This document shows, one piece after another, positions 6,811 to 15,124 of a DNA stretch of 15,495 nt. Position numbers and translations under genes: made by a program. Positions within the stretch are counted from its first letter, which is position 1, and each line of letters opens with the position of its first letter. The stretch comes from an uncultured Oscillospiraceae bacterium. Its GTDB lineage: Bacteria; Bacillota; Clostridia; Oscillospirales; Oscillospiraceae. The notes under the pieces were generated by a model. It was not told the origin of the DNA. It saw only the letters and a list, made by a program, of their open reading frames with translations, and searched no databases. The stretch is taken from NCBI GenBank assembly GCA_934655935.1, contig CAKUHJ010000035.1, positions 1 to 15,495 on the forward strand, given 5' to 3'.

Positions 6811-7332
6811 ATGGAGCAGCGTGGTTTTATTCAGAATATGCTGGACGTAAAGGTCCTGATTTTGTTTGTAGCGGCCCGGGCGGAGTATCCGGTAACAATG
6901 CAGCAGCTGTACGAGCTCTGCTTTCAGGACGACCGGCTGAGCTATTTCGATCTCAGCGTCGCGGTGCCGCAGATGGTGGAAAGCGGGCATCTGGAGCAGC
7001 TTCCGGACGGAAGCTACCGGATTACCCAGAAGGGGCGGGAAAACGAGCGGCTGACCTTTGATTCCATCGCCTTCTCCGTCCGTGAGCGCGCGCAGCAGGC
7101 CGTCGAGCGCTTTAACCGCGCCCGCCGCCGCAGCGACTTTATTTCCTATGAGCTGCAGGCCCGGGAGGACGGAACCTATACCGTCGTTATGAAGCTTTCC
7201 GATGAGCTCGGAAGCCTGATGCGGCTGGAGCTGGGCGCGCCGAACCTGACGCAGGCGCGGGCGCTGGGGCGTGCGTATGAGGAAAGCGCGGACGCCATTT
7301 TCCGCATGGTCATGGACAAGCTTCTGGGCTGA
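6811..7332 (+). CDS. DUF4364 family protein
   Basis: A 173-residue cytoplasmic protein that matches the clostridial DUF4364 family from memory of its pattern (FIQNMLDVKVLILFVAAR at the N-terminus). Residues about 5-75 look like a winged-helix DNA-binding module: helix, a YELCFQDDRLSYFDLSVAVPQM recognition region, then an LEQLPDGSYRITQKGREN wing. Residues about 75-173 form an alpha/beta domain of unknown function. I infer a transcriptional regulator with unknown target. The ATG at 6811 is preferred because GAGG (6797-6800) is about 10 bases upstream; an in-frame ATG at 6802 is too close to it. The next gene, hpf, has its own promoter, so co-transcription is possible but not needed. Confidence 0.8.
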   Translation: MEQRGFIQNMLDVKVLILFVAARAEYPVTMQQLYELCFQDDRLSYFDLSVAVPQMVESGHLEQLPDGSYRITQKGRENERLTFDSIAFSVRERAQQAVERFNRARRRSDFISYELQAREDGTYTVVMKLSDELGSLMRLELGAPNLTQARALGRAYEESADAIFRMVMDKLLG

Positions 7333-7375
7333 GGGTGCGTTCATATAAAATTTACAGCCGGCCGGGGACTTTTTG

Positions 7376-7404
7376 TTGAAGAATCCGACGGATTATGTTA
7401 GAAT
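7376..7404 (+). promoter_or_regulatory. Promoter of hpf
   Basis: TTGAAG (7376-7381), a 17-base spacer, and TAGAAT (7399-7404) with an upstream TG giving an extended -10 (TGTTAGAAT). The leader to the hpf ATG is about 85 bases. An in-frame ATG at 7395 overlaps the -10 and so cannot be the translation start from this promoter. Confidence 0.65.
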
Positions 7405-7496
7405 CAAAGCAGGGAAAAGCTTCCCGAGGAAGTACGAAGAAGTCTCGCGGCCCGGCCGCAGAGTCTTCGCAGTCCGAAACGAAAGGAGCGGCGATT

Positions 7497-8036
7497 ATGA
7501 GATTTCACTACACCGAAAAAAAGGTCAGCCTGCCCGAAAAGGTCCACCAGTATGCGGAGAAGAAGGTTATGAAGCTGGAGCGCTTCTTCGGCGACGACGC
7601 CGACGCGCTTGTGACCTTCAGCGTGGAAAAGGACCGCAACAACGTTGAAATTACGGTCCATGCGGCCAACACCTACTTCCGCGCAAGCGAAAGCACCTCC
7701 GATATGTATGCCTCCATTGACGCGGCTGTTGCGACCATCGAGCGGCAGATCCGCAAGAATAAAACCCGCCTGGCAAGAAGGCTGCGGCAGGACGCGTTTG
7801 TCCGCACGCCGGACGTCACCTCCTTTGCCCCCGAGGAGCCGGAGGAGGGCGCGTTTGAGCTGGTCCGCACGAAGAAGTTCAACATGAAGCCGATGACCCG
7901 CGAGGAGGCCATCCTTCAGATGAACCTTCTGGAGCATACGTTCTTCGCCTTCCGGGACGAGGACAATGACGGCGCGTTCGCGGTTGTCTACAAACGGACA
8001 GACGGCGGCTACGGCCTGATTGAGGACGCGGAATAA
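7497..8036 (+). CDS. hpf: Ribosome hibernation-promoting factor, long form
   Basis: Binds the 30S decoding region and dimerises idle 70S ribosomes into 100S particles in stationary phase or stress. The 179-residue protein has both parts of long HPF: the N-terminal S30AE domain (about 1-100; MRFHYTEKKV start, basic KLERFF and RQIRKNKTRLARRLRQ stretches) and the C-terminal dimerisation domain (about 120-178; LVRTKKFNMKPMTREEAI, then VVYKRTDGGYGLIE). At the conserved LLGH position it reads LLEH (145-147), a minor variation. The ATG at 7497 follows AAAGGAG (7482-7488) at 8-base spacing. Own promoter and terminator make it monocistronic. This long form is standard in Gram-positives. Confidence 0.95.
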   Translation: MRFHYTEKKVSLPEKVHQYAEKKVMKLERFFGDDADALVTFSVEKDRNNVEITVHAANTYFRASESTSDMYASIDAAVATIERQIRKNKTRLARRLRQDAFVRTPDVTSFAPEEPEEGAFELVRTKKFNMKPMTREEAILQMNLLEHTFFAFRDEDNDGAFAVVYKRTDGGYGLIEDAE

Positions 8037-8064
8037 GCGAACAAAGCTTGATATATGATATACT

Positions 8065-8102
8065 CGGCGCCCGCTGCCAGAAAGCAGCGGGCGCCGTTTT
8101 TT
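8065..8102 (+). terminator. Intrinsic terminator of hpf
   Basis: A perfect 13-bp GC-rich stem (8065-8077 with 8084-8096) with a six-base loop, CAGAAA, followed by TTTTTT. It starts 28 bases past the hpf stop. Confidence 0.95.
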
Positions 8103-8280
8103 GCGTCAAAGAGACGCATGGATTTTATGCCATCTGCATCTGCGGGGCTTTTCGGGAGGGAAAAGATAAAAGCACCATAGGGGTTTTCGATTGGTAAAAC
8201 AGCAAAGGCAAAGCAACCATGCTTATCCTGTTATCTGCGTGGGTCTCCGCAATGCAATTATGCAATGTCGACGCCTTCAA

Positions 8281-8335
8281 TCCCCTCAGCCAGTCTGGCG
8301 GCTGACAGCTCCCCTTGGACGCCAAGGGGAGCCCT
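8281..8335. repeat. Intergenic hairpin repeat of gut Clostridia type
   Basis: Two adjacent stem-loops: TCAGCC/GGCTGA (8286-8291 with 8300-8305) and a perfect 11-bp stem GCTCCCCTTGG/CCAAGGGGAGC (8308-8318 with 8322-8332, loop ACG). The CCCTCAG...CTGACAGCTCCCC...GGGGAGCC layout is a motif I recognise as a dispersed intergenic repeat in Oscillospiraceae and relatives. The neighbouring stretch 8103-8280, between the hpf terminator and this repeat, holds no gene or signal I can support; it is AT-richer than its surroundings and has short GCAATG direct repeats near 8250-8270. Copy number cannot be judged from one window. Confidence 0.6.
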
Positions 8336-8353
8336 GGGTGCGGTGCAGGAGCG

Positions 8354-8388
8354 AAGAAAATCCCCCATCCGGCTAAGCCGGATGGGGG
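8354..8388 (-). terminator. Intrinsic terminator of the SLH protein gene
   Basis: On the minus strand a 12-bp stem CCCCCATCCGGC/GCCGGATGGGGG with a three-base loop (TTA) is followed by ATTTTCTTC. It begins 10 bases past the stop codon of the giant surface-protein gene. Confidence 0.88.
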
Positions 8389-8398
8389 TTCGTGCGAT

Positions 8399-11300
8399 TT
8401 ACCGGGAAATCAGCTTCAGAAAGCGCATGAGGATGGTTGCGATCTGCGCGCGGGAGGCGTTGGCCTGCGGGGTCAGCGCATTGCCGCTGCCCTGGATGAG
8501 GCCGGAGCCGACCGCCCACTGCATGGCTTCCTTCGCCCAGCCGGAAACGCCGGAAGCGTCCGTGTAGCCAGAGAGGGAAGCGGATGCGGAAACGTCGTAA
8601 CCCTTCATCTTCGCGTAGCGGTAGAGCATGGCGGCAAGCTGCTCACGGGTGATCTTGCCCTCCATATTCGTGCCGTCCGAAATGCCGTTTTCCATCGCCC
8701 ATGCACGGCCAGCGGTGTACCATGTCGCGCCGCCGGAGGTATTGACTCCCTCCATGCGCGCCAGAATGGTCACGATCATGCTGCGGGTCGTGTCGGCGTT
8801 CGGATTGAACGCATTTGCGCCGGTGCCGTTCATCAGACCATTGTCGTAAGCGTACTTCACACCATCATAGTACCAGCTGCCGGAGGTCACATCCGTGAAC
8901 GGGAGCTTCCTGCCGGTATCCGGCTCAGCGGGTTTGGAAGGCTTCGAGGGCCTAGAGGGCTTCGAAGGGACGACTGGCGGGACGGGCGTATCATTATTTT
9001 CCTGCCACTTTGCCGTCAGCGTCGTGCCGCTGGCAAGCGCGTCGGTCAGCGCTTCGTAGCGGGTCTCGCCGTCGTACCAGCCGAGGAAGGTATAGCCCTT
9101 GCGCGTGGGAACCGGGAGCTTTTCGCCGGCCTGGTCGGAATAATAGCTGCGCGTGAGCGTTTCTTCCTCGCCGATCAGACCGCCGTTCGCGTCAAAGTGG
9201 AGCGTCCACTTTGCATTGCTGCTGTCATGGATGGTCAGGTAGTAGAGCGTCGGCTCCTTTTCGCCCTCCTGCACCACAATGCGGAGCATGGTGGTATCGT
9301 CCGCGACCCGGATTGCGTTTTTCAGCAGATAACCGGCGTCTTCGTCATAATGCGCGTTGTTGACGATTACGTTTGCGCCTTCCGGAGCGTTCAGTTTGAG
9401 CGTCTGGTCTGCGAGCGCAGCGGCCTCGAACGTATAAACATACTTGCCGGACTCGAAGCGCAGCTCCGCAGTCTGCGTGCCGTTTTTGGCGTCTTCAAGC
9501 GTGACGCCGGAGAGCTCGGCGCTCTGGCCGACAGCTTCCTTGCCCGCGTTCTTGGTGAGCGGAACGACAACATAAATTTCTGCCGAGCGCTCGCCAAACG
9601 CAGAATGCAGCACGAACGAGGCGTTGACCGCCTTGATGAAGCTGATCTCGTCAAGCTCGACAGGCAGGCCGTTTTCATCGACGGCCCAGGAGATATCCAT
9701 CGCGTCGCCGCGGTTGTGGACATCGCTGAAGCTGTCCTGATCGGTGCCGGAGCGGTAGGGGTTCAGCGGGGTCTCGATGTCGCCCTCGTCGTTGGCGTGT
9801 GCGTCGCCGTAGCTGAAGAGCGGTTCACGCGTCTTCTCATCGAGCAGCGTGCCGGTGAGGGTCATCTTGATCGGGTCAACGACCACGCCCTGCGAGCCGT
9901 ACCTGTCGATGTCCGGATACTCATATCCCGGGAACGCCCCGGTCTCGCCCTTGGAGGTTTCATAGGCGGTGGAGCCGTCGTTTTCCTTGATGTACGTGAC
10001 CTGATAGTTCCAGGTGGTCTCCGCGTCATAGTGCGCGCTGCCGGCAAGCTCGTACCACTTGTCGGGCTGGCCGTCGTTGTCCTTGTCCTGTGCGACCCAG
10101 ATGCTGGCGGGCTCGGCGTAGCCGTAGCCGCCCTGGCTGTTGCCGTAGACGATGAAGTCAACGCCGTAGGGGTTGGCCGGGTCGTTTTTCAGCGGATTTG
10201 TGAGCTTATAGGTCATGTAGCCGCCGAAGTTGCCGCAGGTCTGGCAGTTCATCCAGTTGTTGGGCGGCGCGATCAGCTTATGCGTGCCATCATAGACAAT
10301 GGGCGAGCTGCCGAAGCTCTTGTTGGTATACTGCGAGCCGATGGGCAGATACTCATAGACAGACATGATCTTGCCCTCGCGCCTGATCGTAACCGAAATC
10401 GTCTTAGGCTTCCCGTGCGGGTAGCTGAGCGTGAGGCGCAGCATGCCGCTGCCGTTTTCCAGCTGAATATCGGTGTCGCCTACGATCTCTGCGTCCGAAG
10501 CGCTGCCGAGCGTCGGATAGAAGTGAATGGTCTCGTTATCCGGCGTTCCATATGGCAGTGTAACCGTGAAGAGAGAGCCGTTGCTGCTGAAACCCTTGAT
10601 GCTGCGGCGCGTGGTCTCGCTGCCGATGCTATAGGTAAGATCGGTGAGGCCCTTCTGCGTTGTAGCGTCAAAATGATCTGCGAATTCAAAGCCGTAGGTA
10701 TGGCTGGCCGTTCCGTCTGCCGAGGTTACGTTCGCTTCGAGATATACATAGCCGTTTTCCGCAGCTGCGCTCAGCGTGCCCGTTACGGCTGCGCCGCTGA
10801 ATTTGGGAAGTACGGTCAATTTGACTTCATCGCCGTCCTGCAGGCCCGGAACGAGGCACTGATAACTGTAGACGTCGGATGCGAAATCCGGAACATTCTG
10901 TATCTCGCCGCCGTTCACAGTGTAATTTGCCATTGCAAGCTGCGCATTGGCCGCAGTAGCCGAAGCAACCTTGAAATTGATCCGGTAGACTGTGCCTTCA
11001 CCGGAGAGTGCGCGGCATGTCACGCTTGCCTGCACCGCACCCTTGTCCAGATGGTACGTAAATGTGCTGATGCTACCGTTTATGCTGCGCATGGTCGTGA
11101 TCTGGATTTCTTCGGAATCAGACGTGCCTTCCGGAAGGATAATATCGTCTGTGACCATTACGTCGTCATCGCCGTTCTTGCCGCCTGCGCGGAAGCTGCT
11201 CATCGGAATGCTGATCTCCGCACCATCCCCTACATGATAGCTGATTGCTTCGAAGGTGTGGACGGATTCGACCTCCGAGCACAGGTGGAAGGTATAATAG

Positions 11301-14300
11301 TTGGTTCCGGTCTCGCCCTTCTGGTTGATAAAGGTCATCGGAACCGTGATATCTTCCGTCTCACTGAGGATGCCCGTGAAATACGGCTGTACCGGATGAA
11401 CGAGGTAGTCCTCCAGATTGCACCGGATTCTGACCGTATCGCCGGTTTCAGCAAGGCCGTGTGTAATATTGAAGGTCCGCTCCCGGTCCTGGAAGAACAT
11501 GTTCCAACTGCCCTCTGATACCGTACCCTTCACCTTGCCTTCTTTGTCGAGAACAACAATTTCCGGGATGTGCATACTGAAATCGACCATGTCCACGCTT
11601 CCGTCGCCGTTGATCAGGTTCAGCGAGTAGCTTTTCGGTTCGCCCTCGGACGGAGTTACGGTAATTGTTACCACCTGGTGGGTATTTCTCTTGAGAATCT
11701 GATGCGTAGAACTGTTCGTCATCTGAAACGGAACGCCGCTTTGCAGCGTCTCATTGACGCACTGCGGGAGCGTGAAGGAATTTCTGTGGTAATGGACAGT
11801 AATTTCCGCGTCGCTGCCCTCCGGGAGCGTCGCTGTAATGGTGCCGTCCGTGACCTCTCCCGTGCCGCTGGGCGCAAAATAGAGGGTATATTCTGTTTTG
11901 CCGGAGATAAAATTGCCCAGTTCGCTGGATTTCAGCTGCTTGCTTTCAAGCGTCAGACTGGCCAGCTCATTGCTTTCCTGACGGACTGCGCCGACATAGA
12001 AATAGACGCTGTAGGTGCGCGTGAGCTCGTTATCCGTCACCGTGATCGTGGCTACGGCCTTGCCGCCGCTGACCTGAACCGGCTGAGAGGATACCTGTGC
12101 TGCCGGGTTTTCAGGAGTGCCGACAAGCGTAAGCTCCTGCCCGTCTGCCGTACCCTGCGGAAGAATGACACTAAACGCATCTGTATTCTTGTCAAAGCCT
12201 TCCAACGCGATGGGTTCCGCCGCGCCGACCTTGTAACTCAGGCCGGACAGATAGTCAGAATGCTGCGCCGTGGTAAAATGGACCGTATAAGTGCTGCTGA
12301 CCTCTCCATTCGCCGAGGTAATGTTGAGAACGGCGTCTGCCGCGCCATCTGTAAGCGTCAGCTCCGTTTCTCCGGTCAGGACGGCGCCGGGATTGCTCGT
12401 CTTCGGCAGGAGCCGAACCTGATTTGTGCCGTACGGAAGCGTTACGCTGTACTCGCGCCTGGAGGTCTTGAAGTCCGGCACGCCGATCGCCTCACCGGTA
12501 CCGATCTGATAGGAGAGCGAGGAAAGCGCGGCCTCCGCAGAAAGCGGTAGGTCCTTGTCCTTGAGATAAATCGTATAATCACGAGGCTCGCCATCCGTGG
12601 GCGTCACAGTAATGACCAGCTTTGCCCAGTAATCAAATGTATTGAGGTTACTGACGACCTGAAGCATGCCGGTCGCAAGCTCGACGGTATCGTTGGTCTG
12701 TGTGTCGCCGGTACGGTTCACCGTGCGCGCTGTAATCTTCGACTCCGCGTTTGCGGCGATTGCCTGCGCATAAAGCTGATAGTATTGGGGACGCTGGAAT
12801 TCGATGTTGTATTCTGTTTTGTCCGGGTCAAAGCCGAGATCCAGAGCGATGGCATTAGAAGTATCCGAGCTCGATACGGCGAACCGGCAGAGATACAATT
12901 GCAAATCCGCCAGCTTGTCCGAACTGCCGGTTTTCGGATAGCCGTACACCGTATAGGTTCGGGTGGTGCGTGCATCGCCCGCCGTCACGGTCGCCGTGGA
13001 TACGATAACGCCGTTTTCATCGGGTGTCCCGTTCTGATACGTGACTGTCGCGAATTCGGAGGTTGGAACCACGTTCAGCTCCAGCTTATCACCCTCTATA
13101 TAGGTCTGATAGACCCACGCGGGAGACGCCTGCGTGCCCTTTACATTGGTCAGCGCGGTGCCGTTTGCGCGGATGCTCTTGATGGAGACGTCGGGATCAC
13201 GCAGGAACTGGAATGTGACATTGGTGTTGTTGGCTGCATTGCCGACATAAGCCATCGCGTTGACGGTTGCCGCACCATCTTTCAGCTGTACCTTTCCGTC
13301 CCAAGTTGTTTTGATCTGATAGCCGAGTTTGGGGTCAACAGTAAGCAGCGCGTCATCCGGCGTATCCGCCGAAAGGAAGATCTGCACAAGCTTTTTCGTC
13401 CTGTCGGTTTTATAATTTGCCTTCGCGCATTCGCCGCCGTCCCAGGTGTAAGACGGATTGGCGACAGGATACGGCTTGCCGGAATGCAGCCAGATCGTAT
13501 ACCTTGTCGTTTCGCCCTGCGAGGCAACCTCGACGGTCAGCTTACTCAGATAAGTTTGCATCGGCTGTGTTGCCATAATTTTTATAGCATTGTTTACAGA
13601 ACCGGAGGCTGTCCTGTCTCCAGTCGATGTACCGCCATCCGCATTTTGCTGAATTTTCAACTTGACCGTGGCTTTTTCGTCCGGATGCGTCACAGTTACC
13701 GTCATTGGCCCCATCCATCTTGTTTTCTGCGTCGTCGTCTGAACGTGATACTCCAACTGTTCCGGCTTGAAGTTTTCCAGCTCATTGTATCCGATTTCCG
13801 CTTGCTTTGTTGTTGGCGCCGTGATTTTGATGCCGGTCGGCTTGGTGGAGATTTCGGGCGTCTCGCCCTTGAGCGCGGCAGCGATATCCGCCTCCGTTGC
13901 CGTCAGATTTTCAAGCACCGTCTTCGCGTTCGCGCGGAACGTTTCGTCCGTGCTCGCGGCGTATTTCCGGCACAGTTCGTCCTTGTTCGCCGCTGTGAAG
14001 TACGCTTCGGGCGCGCCGTCCCAGCCTGTATTCTGGCCTAAGTCCGCGCCGTAGCCATACAGCGAGAACTGCACGCGGATCACGTCGCCGTTTTTCAGGT
14101 TCCACTGCGAGGAGCCTTTGCTGATCAGTGCGTTGTCCACCGTGATCATCCAGCCGGACATATCGCTGTAGTCAAGCTGGCCGAGGTACTCGTCCGCGTT
14201 GCCGACACCCTGGAACTCGCTGAGCGTCTTTTTGCTCTTTTCCAGAATGATCTGCGGGACATTGAGCGTTCCCTTGTCGATGCCCTTGACGCTGGCCAGA

Positions 14301-14611
14301 TAAAAATCGCTGCCGAAGGAACCAGTCTTATTGTATTCCAGTTTCTTGTCCTTGAGCATTGCGAGAATCGCATAGTCTGCTGTCAGGGTTTCGGCAGTCA
14401 GATCGCTGCCTGCCTCGTCCTTGACCAGCGTATTGATCTGATCCAGGGTGTACGTTGTCGGCTCCACGTAGAAGCCCTGCCCGAGGGTCAGGCCTTCCAG
14501 GGTAACGGTAACGGAAAAACCGTTGTCGTTCTCCCCCGCCAGCGCGACGGTGGGCAGCAGACCCACGATCAGCACCAGTGCGAGAAGCAGAGACAAAACT
14601 CTCTTCTTCAT
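8399..14611 (-). CDS. Giant SLH-anchored surface protein, candidate corrinoid-binding
   Basis: A 2070-residue exported protein. Order: signal peptide (1-25, cleavage after ALA); a DUF4430-like domain (about 30-195) with VTVTLEG, FYLASVKGI and the SGWMITVDN...WNLKNGDVIRVQFSLYGYG pattern of the family related to the transcobalamin C-terminal domain; about ten cadherin-like beta-sandwich modules (about 230-1410), many opening with LSSLSYQIG-like strands and closing with TYTVHF-like strands; a domain at about 1416-1690 with a CxxC (Cys1456/Cys1459), VYGN, a DxDxDG calcium-type loop (Asp1509/1511/1513) and WYELAGS, resembling a domain I recall from Bacteroidetes surface proteins of B12-uptake loci; another beta-sandwich module (about 1693-1800); a Listeria-Bacteroides (Flg_new) repeat (1802-1869); a Pro/Ser/Lys linker (1870-1902); and three SLH domains (1903-2070, motifs TTRS, ITRE, ASRA) that bind pyruvylated wall polymers. 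The ATG at 14611 follows AAGGAGG at 7-base spacing. Expression is probably controlled by the upstream cobalamin riboswitch. Corrinoid capture is inferred from domains plus regulation. Confidence 0.9.
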   Translation of the reverse strand: MKKRVLSLLLALVLIVGLLPTVALAGENDNGFSVTVTLEGLTLGQGFYVEPTTYTLDQINTLVKDEAGSDLTAETLTADYAILAMLKDKKLEYNKTGSFGSDFYLASVKGIDKGTLNVPQIILEKSKKTLSEFQGVGNADEYLGQLDYSDMSGWMITVDNALISKGSSQWNLKNGDVIRVQFSLYGYGADLGQNTGWDGAPEAYFTAANKDELCRKYAASTDETFRANAKTVLENLTATEADIAAALKGETPEISTKPTGIKITAPTTKQAEIGYNELENFKPEQLEYHVQTTTQKTRWMGPMTVTVTHPDEKATVKLKIQQNADGGTSTGDRTASGSVNNAIKIMATQPMQTYLSKLTVEVASQGETTRYTIWLHSGKPYPVANPSYTWDGGECAKANYKTDRTKKLVQIFLSADTPDDALLTVDPKLGYQIKTTWDGKVQLKDGAATVNAMAYVGNAANNTNVTFQFLRDPDVSIKSIRANGTALTNVKGTQASPAWVYQTYIEGDKLELNVVPTSEFATVTYQNGTPDENGVIVSTATVTAGDARTTRTYTVYGYPKTGSSDKLADLQLYLCRFAVSSSDTSNAIALDLGFDPDKTEYNIEFQRPQYYQLYAQAIAANAESKITARTVNRTGDTQTNDTVELATGMLQVVSNLNTFDYWAKLVITVTPTDGEPRDYTIYLKDKDLPLSAEAALSSLSYQIGTGEAIGVPDFKTSRREYSVTLPYGTNQVRLLPKTSNPGAVLTGETELTLTDGAADAVLNITSANGEVSSTYTVHFTTAQHSDYLSGLSYKVGAAEPIALEGFDKNTDAFSVILPQGTADGQELTLVGTPENPAAQVSSQPVQVSGGKAVATITVTDNELTRTYSVYFYVGAVRQESNELASLTLESKQLKSSELGNFISGKTEYTLYFAPSGTGEVTDGTITATLPEGSDAEITVHYHRNSFTLPQCVNETLQSGVPFQMTNSSTHQILKRNTHQVVTITVTPSEGEPKSYSLNLINGDGSVDMVDFSMHIPEIVVLDKEGKVKGTVSEGSWNMFFQDRERTFNITHGLAETGDTVRIRCNLEDYLVHPVQPYFTGILSETEDITVPMTFINQKGETGTNYYTFHLCSEVESVHTFEAISYHVGDGAEISIPMSSFRAGGKNGDDDVMVTDDIILPEGTSDSEEIQITTMRSINGSISTFTYHLDKGAVQASVTCRALSGEGTVYRINFKVASATAANAQLAMANYTVNGGEIQNVPDFASDVYSYQCLVPGLQDGDEVKLTVLPKFSGAAVTGTLSAAAENGYVYLEANVTSADGTASHTYGFEFADHFDATTQKGLTDLTYSIGSETTRRSIKGFSSNGSLFTVTLPYGTPDNETIHFYPTLGSASDAEIVGDTDIQLENGSGMLRLTLSYPHGKPKTISVTIRREGKIMSVYEYLPIGSQYTNKSFGSSPIVYDGTHKLIAPPNNWMNCQTCGNFGGYMTYKLTNPLKNDPANPYGVDFIVYGNSQGGYGYAEPASIWVAQDKDNDGQPDKWYELAGSAHYDAETTWNYQVTYIKENDGSTAYETSKGETGAFPGYEYPDIDRYGSQGVVVDPIKMTLTGTLLDEKTREPLFSYGDAHANDEGDIETPLNPYRSGTDQDSFSDVHNRGDAMDISWAVDENGLPVELDEISFIKAVNASFVLHSAFGERSAEIYVVVPLTKNAGKEAVGQSAELSGVTLEDAKNGTQTAELRFESGKYVYTFEAAALADQTLKLNAPEGANVIVNNAHYDEDAGYLLKNAIRVADDTTMLRIVVQEGEKEPTLYYLTIHDSSNAKWTLHFDANGGLIGEEETLTRSYYSDQAGEKLPVPTRKGYTFLGWYDGETRYEALTDALASGTTLTAKWQENNDTPVPPVVPSKPSRPSKPSKPAEPDTGRKLPFTDVTSGSWYYDGVKYAYDNGLMNGTGANAFNPNADTTRSMIVTILARMEGVNTSGGATWYTAGRAWAMENGISDGTNMEGKITREQLAAMLYRYAKMKGYDVSASASLSGYTDASGVSGWAKEAMQWAVGSGLIQGSGNALTPQANASRAQIATILMRFLKLISR

Positions 14612-14713
14612 GTGTTTTCCTCCTTTTATTTTACAGAGCAAACGCTCCGTAATTTACATCCGGCGCACAGCGTACAAAAAGCCGCCGTCCATCTGAGTGC
14701 GCACGTTGCCCCG

Positions 14714-14752
14714 AAAAGCAAAATGCGCCGATCTCAGAACAAGATCAGCGGC
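14714..14752 (-). terminator. Riboswitch expression platform: terminator with antiterminator
   Basis: On the minus strand a 9-bp stem (complement of 14742-14750 with 14726-14734, one G-T pair, seven-base loop) is followed by CATTTTGCTTTT, an intrinsic terminator inside the leader about 100 bases before the start codon. Its 5' arm GCCGCTG (complement of 14746-14752) is perfectly complementary to CAGCGGC (complement of 14802-14808), just downstream of the aptamer. That segment could act as antiterminator when ligand is absent. The pairings are seen directly; the switching logic is inferred. Confidence 0.6.
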
Positions 14753-14837
14753 AAAAGACGGACAAGGCAGACGCTCTGTCCGGTACAACAGGAAATCGCT
14801 CGCCGCTGCACATACCCTACACGGCGAAAAAGCCGTG

Positions 14838-14995
14838 GTAATACAGATCTTCTGACTTGCGTTAGGGAATGATAACATTCCTGCGCTCACTGCCTGCCTT
14901 CTCACAGATCTTCTCTGCAATGGCGAACTTTCGTCCCGGCGGATCGCTCCGCTTCGGCGTGGCCTCACGCGCACAGCACCGTTTCGTGTCGGCAT
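14838..14995 (-). promoter_or_regulatory. Cobalamin riboswitch aptamer
   Basis: On the minus strand the conserved landmarks appear in order: GAAACGGTGC (about 14985-14976), a GCGGA/TCCGC hairpin (14952-14939), a short GGAC-GAAA-GTTC hairpin, CGCCATTGC matching CGCCACTG, GAGAAGGCAGG matching GGGAAGGCAGG, a GGAATG/CATTCC hairpin (14881-14866), and GCAAGTCAGAAGATCTGT (14860-14843) matching the B12 box AAGCCAGGAGACCTGCC. Several positions deviate from consensus, so it is a variant. It lies about 230 bases upstream of the SLH-protein start codon, followed by a terminator/antiterminator. Cobalamin riboswitches normally turn off B12 uptake or synthesis genes when cobalamin is abundant. Confidence 0.85.
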
Positions 14996-15124
14996 AAATG
15001 CCTTCTTCTGAGCCTATCCTGCCCGAGGGTGTGCGGAATCGGCGTGTATTACGGTATCAACAATATTGAATTGAATAATGTCTCTCCGGCCCGGTTATGA
15101 TAAACTCACCAGACCGGTCATTTG

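Noticed and set aside
7342..7375. CCGGCCGG followed by GGACTTTTT after the DUF4364 gene, as a terminator
   Set aside because: The palindrome has no loop and cannot form a proper stem; evidence is too weak to call.
8191..8567. Short plus-strand open frames around the intergenic repeat
   Set aside because: They span the repeat and terminator hairpins and run antisense into the SLH gene; no coding character.
8315..11518. 1067-codon open frame on the plus strand opposite the SLH gene
   Set aside because: It lies wholly antisense to a protein with clear domains, its product shows no recognisable family, and long antisense frames are common in GC-biased genes.
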